From contig CAMASZ010000096.1 in assembly GCA_945861125.1 (NCBI GenBank), positions 1 to 5,085 on the forward strand: 5,085 nt of DNA. Reading direction: 5' to 3'. Made by a program: the position numbers and the translations under genes. This DNA comes from Rickettsia typhi. Its GTDB lineage: Bacteria; Pseudomonadota; Alphaproteobacteria; Rickettsiales; UBA1997. The notes beneath the pieces are model-generated. The model was not told the DNA's origin. It did not search any database and was given only the letters and a program-made list of their open reading frames with translations. This document shows, piece by piece, positions 1 to 4,697 of this stretch (the first letter of the stretch is position 1; the number at the start of each line of letters is the position of its first letter).

Positions 1-526
1 CCTGCGTCGCATCATGAAAACCGTCTTGTGCTATATTATTTAATCTAGATATATCTTCTAATTTAAATGCATCGTTACCATCTTTATTAATTCCATATTT
101 AATTTTTCCATTATCAAAAGCAGAGGTTGCTCTAAGAACGTTTAATATATCTAAACGTTTATTTTTTCCTTGCGTTATATAAACTGGCAACAAAGAGCTG
201 TTAAATGAAAAGCGTGCATAATTTTCATCAAATGAAATCCCATTATACGTACTGCTTATAAATGGTGTCCATCTAGTCATTCGCTCGTGTATTTCTTTAA
301 TAAGCTGAAAACTACTTTTGTTTCTTTTTTGTGCTTCTAATGGATTTACAGAGTTTTTAAGTAGTGCATAAACAGAAGGCACTATGCCTGGTTTAATTCT
401 ACAGTTTCCTTCAAACTCATCTAAAACTTGATGAGTATCTGATGTTAATTTAAAAGCAGCTTGTAATATTCCTCCAAAAGCATAACTTAAATCTGTAGTT
501 TCTAAATCCCACCATAAATAATTCAT
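1..526 (-). CDS. sbcB: Exonuclease I (SbcB-like), DEDDh 3'-5' single-strand exonuclease, partial (N-terminal 175 residues)
   Basis: Begins with ATG at 526-524 and is open to the left edge. Exonuclease I degrades single-stranded DNA 3' to 5' in recombination and mismatch repair. Visible motifs fit the DEDDh fold: WWDLETT near the N-terminus supplies acidic residues D7 and E9 (Exo I), YNGISFDENYARF supplies D100 (Exo II), and GFHDATQ supplies H171 (Exo III). The last conserved Asp should be residue 176; only its first base, G, is inside the window, which fits GAT/GAC. Spacings D7-D100 and D100-H171 are close to those I recall for E. coli exonuclease I, and the KRLDILNVLRA and FKLEDISRLN blocks match that family better than generic DnaQ proteins. 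The family is usually about 450-480 residues, so most of the gene lies outside. Its start overlaps the rmuC stop by one base (TAATG), indicating translational coupling. Family call is confident; the symbol is by similarity. Confidence 0.86.
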   Translation of the reverse strand, partial: MNYLWWDLETTDLSYAFGGILQAAFKLTSDTHQVLDEFEGNCRIKPGIVPSVYALLKNSVNPLEAQKRNKSSFQLIKEIHERMTRWTPFISSTYNGISFDENYARFSFNSSLLPVYITQGKNKRLDILNVLRATSAFDNGKIKYGINKDGNDAFKLEDISRLNNIAQDGFHDATQ

Positions 527-1605
527 TATCTTTTGATTTCTTTGTTTGTAACTTTATCTAAATTAATAACTTCAGCATTAGGATCGTTGATTGTTATTTC
601 TTTAACATCATTTATGTCTGTTTGGGTGATCAGATTTCCAGCTGCCTTCATTTTTTCAACTTGATTAGTCAGTGAATTTCTTCCATCAACTAACTTGTTC
701 TTAGCATCTTTAAAATGGCCTATTAGGCTAGTAAAACTAGTGTAAGCTTTAGAAATAGATGAATAAACATCATGAACAGTGTCATAAATTTTACTACCTA
801 TATCAGCAACTTCTTTTATATTTTTACTTTGCTTATCTGTAGCCCACATTCTTTCTACAATTTTAATTAAAAAATATAGTTGCGAAGGACCTACAATAGT
901 CACGTTCTTATCTAAGGCATATTCTATTAATTCTTTGGAATCGTTTTCTAATGAGTGAATAGATGCCTCATTAACCATGAACATAATTATAGAATCTAAA
1001 CTCTCATCAACTTTTGTTTGATAGTTTTTTTTATGAAGAGTATCCACATGCTTTTTAATAGCATCTATATGCTTTTTTTTAGCTACATTCTTATCTTGCA
1101 TGTTATCTGCTTTGACGAAATCATACCAAGCATCTAAAGAAACTTTTGAGTCTATTATTATTTTTCTATTACCAGGAAGATTAATAATAAAATCAGGAAT
1201 AGATGTTTTGTTGTCATCATCAGAAATACGTTCTTGTTCATTGTAGCTAACTTGTAAAGTTCCTAAAATTCTTCTAACAATATCTTCGCCCAATTCCCCT
1301 TGCATATTAATATTTCCGATTAATATTTGTTGAAATTGTTTAGCTGTATTAGAAAAGTCTTTTTTGGTTTCAAAACTGTCTTTTTTTATTTGCTCAATAA
1401 TATTGTTAAGATCTCTTTGATGTTGCGTAATAAATTTATTAATATCTTTAACTTCTTCGCTAATTGAACTTAAACTAGCAATTGTTTGTGGAGCTAATGG
1501 ATCTTCTTTTCTAGAAAATTTATTAATATAATATGCAAGCATACTTAATAAAATTCCCGATAAAATTATCAGTCCTATTATTGCAATCAAACCATAGCTT
1601 TCCAT
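526..1605 (-). CDS. rmuC: DNA recombination protein RmuC
   Basis: A 359-residue protein. Residues about 5-25 form one hydrophobic N-terminal membrane segment, followed by a polar, probably coiled-coil stretch to about residue 95, then the conserved RmuC domain. Family landmarks are GELGEDIVRRIL (103-114), the nuclease-core signature PDF at 137-139 with IDSK at 151-154 (PD-(D/E)XK-like), LDKNVTIVGPSQL (231-243), and the GRNSLTNQVEKMKAAG tail (308-323). In E. coli RmuC limits inversions between short inverted repeats; the biochemical activity is less settled. It is shorter than the E. coli protein (about 475), mostly through a smaller N-terminal coiled coil; all core motifs are present. The start is supported by AAGGA at 1611-1615, five bases before the ATG. 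It lies 12 bases after the upstream gene and its stop overlaps the exonuclease I start, so the two nuclease genes are co-expressed. Confidence 0.94.
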   Translation of the reverse strand: MESYGLIAIIGLIILSGILLSMLAYYINKFSRKEDPLAPQTIASLSSISEEVKDINKFITQHQRDLNNIIEQIKKDSFETKKDFSNTAKQFQQILIGNINMQGELGEDIVRRILGTLQVSYNEQERISDDDNKTSIPDFIINLPGNRKIIIDSKVSLDAWYDFVKADNMQDKNVAKKKHIDAIKKHVDTLHKKNYQTKVDESLDSIIMFMVNEASIHSLENDSKELIEYALDKNVTIVGPSQLYFLIKIVERMWATDKQSKNIKEVADIGSKIYDTVHDVYSSISKAYTSFTSLIGHFKDAKNKLVDGRNSLTNQVEKMKAAGNLITQTDINDVKEITINDPNAEVINLDKVTNKEIKR

Positions 1606-1617
1606 TTTTTTCCTTTG

Positions 1618-2058
1618 TTAGTTGTTAGTTGAAAAATATTTTTTTATCTTGTCTGGAAATTCAGCATAAATTCTTTTATCTAATTCCTCATAATACTTTT
1701 CTGACTTAGGATTAACACCTTCCTCATCAACCAATTTTTTATGAATATCAAAAGCCGTATATGTCATCGGCATATCTTTTCCAAACCACTTATTAAGCTT
1801 TGCCCATTTCTCAGCTTTACGATCAATTTTATTTTTTTTCTCAAAGAATTTCCCAAGATATAATTTTCTAATAAAAATAAAATTATCAATTGATTTGCGG
1901 ATTAAAGATAAAGTTAAAAAAGAATAAACTTTTTCAAAAATTTCTAAAAAAAAAAGTTCAACACTTGCTACTTTTCTTTTAGTTCTTTTAGACAGTTTAA
2001 TTATTTGTGGTCTATAATATTTTTTTGGATCTATGGGTCGTCTTAATTCTGGTATCAT
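1618..2058 (-). CDS. Unknown 146-residue basic protein with a phage-type C-terminal module
   Basis: I do not recognise a named family. The N-terminal 75 residues are basic and aromatic (RRPIDPKKYYRPQ, then KRTKRK at about 24-29, then hydrophobic stretches around 32-64), possibly membrane-associated or nucleic-acid-binding. Residues about 82-136 (AEKWAKLNKWFGKD, MTYTAFDIHKKLVDEEG, YYEELDKRIYAEFP) resemble, from memory, a short module common in small phage proteins with the pattern WA..N.WFG.D..MT..A..IH..L...G.DP.S..YY.E.D.R....FP. That resemblance is not proof of function. The ATG (2058-2056) shares one base with the stop of the upstream zinc-protein gene, so translation is probably coupled. 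The coding strand contains a run of ten T at 1946-1955 (codons near residues 35-38), a possible slippage site. It sits between the zinc-protein gene and rmuC in the same operon. Confidence 0.78.
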   Translation of the reverse strand: MIPELRRPIDPKKYYRPQIIKLSKRTKRKVASVELFFLEIFEKVYSFLTLSLIRKSIDNFIFIRKLYLGKFFEKKNKIDRKAEKWAKLNKWFGKDMPMTYTAFDIHKKLVDEEGVNPKSEKYYEELDKRIYAEFPDKIKKYFSTNN

Positions 2059-3575
2059 TAAGCAATGTCCTTTCTAAAAGATCTTGGAAACTCTAGAATC
2101 TCAAGATCATTTTGAAGATCTTTAATCATTTGAATATCTTTAAAAGCCTCAGAGGAAGCCTGATTAATATTAACAATCTTTTCATCCTCATAAGCATCCT
2201 TCAAGTCTGTGGTTTGAACTACAAATCCAACTTTCTTTAATTGATCTAAATTTTTTTGATACATAAAAATTTCATTATTTTTATTAATCAAAAATGCATA
2301 AAAGATTTTTTGATCATTATTAGAGTTATGCAAATCAATCTTGTTGCTTAATTGGTTTTTCTTTGAATTAAATTTTTGACTGGCTTCAGATATATCATTT
2401 TGTGAAATATCTAATCCTGCAATTAATTTATTATTAGAGTCTAATAACCAGTATCTAAACTCATTGGGAAGGTTACCTTCGCTTAATTTTATTGTATACC
2501 CTTTTTTTTCAAATTGTTTTTTATTTTTGTTAAAAATATTTTTAACTCTTGAACCGTTTACTGCACATGAGTTGCTACAATATTCTCTATCTGACCTAAA
2601 ATTATTTAAACCTGTAATAAAAATATCCTTACAAAAATAACAATGTTTAATAATATTATTATTTTTAATAACATTAAATAAATTATCCCATATTTTTCCT
2701 ATAAGATTTGTTGTTTGATTCTCATAACTAAAACTTCCATTTTGATTATTAACTTCAACTTTAATTCTTTTTTTATAAAAATTATTAAATGTTATTAATA
2801 AAATATCATCTAGTAACATTATAAGCTGCTTATCGGTTAAGCTATATTCAATCCCTGCTAAATTATTTTTAAAATTTGATTGTAAATTATACGGAGGCTC
2901 AATGTTGATTTCAAATTTAAAATTATTTTTTCCTAATAATTTATATTTTTTTTGTTCATAAGACCAATATCTTATCTCAGCCCAAGTTGCTTTACCTTTA
3001 TAATTTTTATCATACCTGATATAAATTCTTTCTGGCGCATTAAATTTTTTTTCCTCATCTTTTGAAAGTTTTTCTTTATAAATTTTTTTTTGTTGTAAGT
3101 TTAACCAGTCAATATGATGAAGAATTTTTATCTTATCTTTGTTCAACTCTTGCTTTGCTATAACTAAATTAATAATATTTTTAATATTAGCTAGCTCCCA
3201 TAACCAACAATATAAGAGTTCAGCTTTTACTTCTTTTCCTTCTTTGTCTTTAAATTCAAAATTATTTTCTATGCCTAGCATTCCATGTTTGGAAGCAAAC
3301 TTTGTGCATCCTTCTATTGAAAATTCAGTATTTACAAAGTCTAAAAAAATATTTGGGTCTGCCTCTATATTTTTTTGAACATTTGCTGAAATTATAATTG
3401 GATGATTTTCTACTTTTAAAGGATTTTCTTGTATTTTGTATTTTTTTCTATTTTCTTCAAATTCTTGCGTAAGAAAATTAAATTTAAAGGCATAACTTTT
3501 CCAAGTCTCTTTAAGTTCTTTAATACTGATACCGCTACTCAACAGGCAGTCTTGATATTCTAATTTTATTGTCAT
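2058..3575 (-). CDS. Unknown 505-residue protein with a C-terminal-half zinc-finger motif (CxxC-x17-CxxxC)
   Basis: First gene of the leftward operon. No named family is recognised with certainty. A zinc-binding motif is clear: C312-x2-C315, then R-S-D-R-E-Y-C333-S-x2-C337, in the style of treble-clef or CGNR-type zinc ribbons (FxxxRxYCSxxC). The block FVNTEFSIEGCTKFASKHGMLG (about 80-101) recalls the 'FANRYGLLG' element found N-terminal to the zinc ribbon in bacterial proteins with ABATE/CGNR-like architecture; this is inference. Residues 345-505 after the finger are polar and lysine/asparagine-rich, with a possible beta-rich region (YTIKLSEGNLPNEFRYWLLD) and a Glu/Asp-rich end. A DNA- or RNA-binding, possibly regulatory, role is plausible but unproven. 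The Shine-Dalgarno-like AAGGA directly abuts the ATG, unusually close, so the annotated start could be slightly wrong. GC is very low (57 of 300 bases over 2641-2940). Confidence 0.85.
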   Translation of the reverse strand: MTIKLEYQDCLLSSGISIKELKETWKSYAFKFNFLTQEFEENRKKYKIQENPLKVENHPIIISANVQKNIEADPNIFLDFVNTEFSIEGCTKFASKHGMLGIENNFEFKDKEGKEVKAELLYCWLWELANIKNIINLVIAKQELNKDKIKILHHIDWLNLQQKKIYKEKLSKDEEKKFNAPERIYIRYDKNYKGKATWAEIRYWSYEQKKYKLLGKNNFKFEINIEPPYNLQSNFKNNLAGIEYSLTDKQLIMLLDDILLITFNNFYKKRIKVEVNNQNGSFSYENQTTNLIGKIWDNLFNVIKNNNIIKHCYFCKDIFITGLNNFRSDREYCSNSCAVNGSRVKNIFNKNKKQFEKKGYTIKLSEGNLPNEFRYWLLDSNNKLIAGLDISQNDISEASQKFNSKKNQLSNKIDLHNSNNDQKIFYAFLINKNNEIFMYQKNLDQLKKVGFVVQTTDLKDAYEDEKIVNINQASSEAFKDIQMIKDLQNDLEILEFPRSFRKDIA

Positions 3576-3616
3576 TCCTTAATATCTAATAAATTTTAAA
3601 TAATAATGTAAATACT

Positions 3617-3652
3617 ATTTGACAATATCATTTACATTGATATATGTCAAAT
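3617..3652. repeat. Inverted repeat in the divergent promoter region, likely operator
   Basis: The left arm ATTTGACAATATCA (3617-3630) and right arm TGATATATGTCAAAT (3638-3652) are complementary apart from a single extra base in the right arm, around a 7-base centre. The outer 8 bases (ATTTGACA / TGTCAAAT) are perfect. Each arm carries a TTGACA hexamer, so the palindrome is built from two facing -35 elements. A dimeric repressor site is the simplest reading; the binding protein is not identified in the window. Confidence 0.6.
3622..3650 (-). promoter_or_regulatory. Predicted sigma70-type promoter of the leftward operon
   Basis: On the minus strand a perfect -35 TTGACA (3650-3645) is followed after 17 bases by TATTGT (3627-3622), a good -10. 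Transcription would begin near 3615, giving a leader of about 40 bases before the zinc-protein ATG at 3575. The elements lie inside the inverted repeat at 3617-3652, so a protein bound there would cover the promoter. Confidence 0.55.
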
Positions 3653-3660
3653 ATTATAAA
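3631..3660 (+). promoter_or_regulatory. Predicted sigma70-type promoter of the rightward 125-residue gene
   Basis: TTTACA (3631-3636) and TATAAA (3655-3660) are separated by 18 bases. The start would fall near 3667, which is where the leader hairpin begins. A second candidate is TTGACA (3619-3624) with TATATG (3641-3646) at 16 bases, using the other arm of the inverted repeat. Either way this promoter overlaps the leftward one, so the two transcription units probably compete or share control. Confidence 0.45.
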
Positions 3661-3665
3661 CAAAT

Positions 3666-3712
3666 GGCTTCTTGACTGTTTATATACCTTTCGTTCTTGC
3701 AGTTAAGAAGCC
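3666..3712 (+). promoter_or_regulatory. Leader hairpin with loop complementary to the downstream Shine-Dalgarno
   Basis: GGCTTCTTGACTG (3666-3678) pairs with CAGTTAAGAAGCC (3700-3712): 12 of 13 positions are Watson-Crick with one mismatch, around a 21-base loop. The loop contains CCTTT (3687-3691), the exact complement of AAAGG (3719-3723) in the ribosome binding site seven bases past the stem, so an H-type pseudoknot could hide the site. The stem starts at the predicted transcription start. It does not match a riboswitch class that I recognise. The stem is seen directly; the regulatory role is inferred. Confidence 0.55.
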
Positions 3713-3718
3713 ACCAAC

Positions 3719-3725
3719 AAAGGAG
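3719..3725 (+). promoter_or_regulatory. Ribosome binding site fixing the start at 3732
   Basis: AAAGGAG lies six bases upstream of ATG 3732-3734. It decides the start: a longer frame opening with TTG at 3672 would start inside the leader hairpin, has no such site, and would add 20 low-quality residues. Confidence 0.85.
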
Positions 3726-3731
3726 AACAAG

Positions 3732-4109
3732 ATGAGAAAAACAAAAAGAAGCAACTCTAAGTTGTTAAAGGTTGTAGACAATACTGAAGTAAGCGTTGAA
3801 ACAAAAAAACAACAAGATGAAGATAAGGCTTACCAAAACTTTAGCGAAAAATGCAAAGAACTGATTAAAGGTGAAATTAGAGAATTATTTGAAAACTCTA
3901 ATGTAGACTTTGGAAGCAAAGTATATGGCTTCGCATTTCATTTGGCTCAAGAACTAATGTGGCACAATATGCCGATTGGTGCATATCAGCGAGCTTTAAA
4001 TTTTGGGACTAAAGAAGCTCAGCAAAACTACCTTGAATTCTTAGGCAACGAGTATGGAATTAAGCCAAGAGAGGAAGTTAAGAATGAAGAGTCAAGAACA
4101 ATCAACTAA
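3732..4109 (+). CDS. Unknown 125-residue soluble protein
   Basis: Not recognised. The protein starts MRKTKRSNSK, a basic tail of about 15 residues, followed by a charged, probably helical stretch (about 20-55: ETKKQQDEDKAYQNFSEKCKELIKGEIRELFE) and a compact helical region (about 60-110: FGSKVYGFAFHLAQELMWHNMPIGAYQRALNFGTKEAQQNYLEFLGNEYGI), ending in a Glu/Arg-rich tail. There is no signal peptide, membrane segment or cysteine cluster; the single Cys is isolated. The start at 3732 is chosen for its strong AAAGGAG site. It is transcribed divergently from the zinc-protein operon and has a structured leader and its own downstream hairpin, so it looks like a separately controlled single gene. Such placement is typical of small regulators or of phage or plasmid accessory proteins, but no DNA-binding motif can be pointed to. 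Confidence 0.8.
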   Translation: MRKTKRSNSKLLKVVDNTEVSVETKKQQDEDKAYQNFSEKCKELIKGEIRELFENSNVDFGSKVYGFAFHLAQELMWHNMPIGAYQRALNFGTKEAQQNYLEFLGNEYGIKPREEVKNEESRTIN

Positions 4110-4117
4110 AATTAAAT

Positions 4118-4153
4118 AATAAGGACTTTTTAAGAACTTAAGAAGTCCTTATT
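4118..4153 (+). terminator. Strong hairpin after the 125-residue gene, probable terminator
   Basis: AATAAGGACTTTTTAAG (4118-4134) pairs with CTTAAGAAGTCCTTATT (4137-4153), 16 of 17 positions complementary, with a minimal loop. It starts nine bases after the stop codon at 4109. The trailing T-run is weak (TTATTAG), so it is either a modest intrinsic terminator or an mRNA-end or processing structure. It ends 12 bases before the WGR start codon. Confidence 0.6.
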
Positions 4154-4165
4154 AGAACAATAAAA

Positions 4166-4381
4166 ATGAAAAAATACTTAGAGTTTAAAGATGTAGCTAA
4201 AAATTCTTTTAAGTTCTGGCAAATAGAAATTAAAAGCAAAAAGGCAATCATAAAATATGGGAGAATTGGTATAGAAAATCCTGCTATACTTATTAAAGAT
4301 TTCAAAAGTGCTGATGATGCTAAAAAATATTCAGATACTGTAATTAGAGAAAAAATGAATAAGGGATATAAGGAAAAATAG
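4166..4381 (+). CDS. Minimal stand-alone WGR-domain protein
   Basis: A 71-residue protein that is almost entirely one WGR domain. It has KFWQIEI (16-22), the signature YGRIG (31-35) where Tyr replaces the usual Trp, KDFKSADDAKKY (44-55), and IREKMNKGYKEK (60-71), matching the conserved eK..KGY end. WGR domains occur in PARPs, where they contact DNA ends, and in bacterial proteins often beside metabolic or regulatory domains; here nothing else is attached. A nucleic-acid-end binding role is plausible from the family but not shown. No good Shine-Dalgarno sequence precedes the ATG; the hairpin at 4118-4153 ends 12 bases upstream. The next ORF follows after five bases. Confidence 0.85.
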   Translation: MKKYLEFKDVAKNSFKFWQIEIKSKKAIIKYGRIGIENPAILIKDFKSADDAKKYSDTVIREKMNKGYKEK

Positions 4382-4386
4382 ACGAT

Positions 4387-4560
4387 ATGAAAGATGTAAC
4401 AAAACAGAAAATATATGAGATTAGAATTGAAAAAATAAATAATAAAACTGAAAAAGAAACTTTTTTCTTTGTTTATGCTAACATAGACAATGAAGTTAAA
4501 ATTATTGGTCGTAGCACAATTAAACCTAAAGTTTTAAGTTACAACTGCATTACCGACTAA
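4387..4560 (+). CDS. Small hypothetical protein, 57 residues
   Basis: ATG at 4387 to TAA at 4558-4560. The product starts MKDVTKQKIYEIRIEKINNK and ends with NCITD. Alternating polar and hydrophobic residues (IYEIRIEKI, TFFFVYANI, VKIIGRS) suggest a small beta-rich domain. No family is recognised. It begins five bases after the WGR stop, so the two are probably co-translated. The ribosome binding site is weak: only AAGG near 4370, within the end of the WGR gene, rather far from the start. The reading frame, composition and tight spacing support a real gene, but its shortness keeps confidence moderate. Confidence 0.6.
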   Translation: MKDVTKQKIYEIRIEKINNKTEKETFFFVYANIDNEVKIIGRSTIKPKVLSYNCITD

Positions 4561-4697
4561 TTACTTAAATAAGATCACTACATTTTGTAGTCAACCCCCA
4601 GTCAATACACAAAACACCCCCACAAATATACCCAAAAATATTTCACACCCCCAGCCCCGCTCATAAATAGAATCAAAACAAGGAGAGGAACAAAGGT
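4561..4697. other. Intergenic region before rep: small hairpin and C-rich, G-poor tract with repeated ACCCCCA
   Basis: No gene is seen in these 137 bases. ACTACA (4577-4582) and TGTAGT (4586-4591) form a perfect 6-bp stem with a TTT loop. Directly after it, 4591-4660 contains 31 C and only 3 G on the plus strand. ACCCCCA occurs three times (4594-4600, 4616-4622, 4647-4653), with a shorter ACCCA at 4630-4634 and a CCCC at 4655-4658. Start-to-start distances of the full copies are 22 and 31 bases, roughly two and three helical turns. Two readings fit: direct repeats bound by the downstream replication initiator, or a Rho-utilisation site ending the WGR transcript. A convincing rep promoter is not obvious; CATAAA at 4662-4667 is a weak -10 candidate. 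Confidence 0.5.
4681..4696 (+). promoter_or_regulatory. Double ribosome binding site of the rep gene
   Basis: AGGAGAGG (4681-4688) is well placed for ATG 4698, while AAAGG (4692-4696) is better placed for the in-frame ATG at 4704 two codons later. The first start is used here because its site is stronger. Confidence 0.6.

Noticed and set aside
3139..3378. Plus-strand frame of 79 codons
   Set aside because: It lies wholly inside the zinc-protein gene on the other strand, has no ribosome binding site, and its low-complexity Ser/Phe-rich product is typical of a shadow frame.
3664..3675. Three-codon mini-ORF (ATG GCT TCT TGA) in the leader region
   Set aside because: The predicted transcript starts at or after it and no ribosome binding site is present.
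3672..3731. Longer start (TTG at 3672) for the 125-residue gene
   Set aside because: The start would lie inside the leader hairpin near the predicted transcription start without a ribosome binding site; ATG 3732 has an excellent one.
3703..4145. Shared TTAAGAAG in the two hairpins (3703-3710 and 4138-4145)
   Set aside because: An eight-base AT-rich match is expected by chance; the flanking sequences and stems differ.
4577..4591. Small hairpin as an intrinsic terminator of the 57-residue gene
   Set aside because: The stem is only 6 bp and is followed by CAACCCCC, not a T-run.
4595..4658. G-quadruplex on the minus strand
   Set aside because: There are five G-runs, but the loops between most of them are 9-17 bases long, outside the canonical range; the C/G asymmetry and repeats are better explained as binding or Rho sites.
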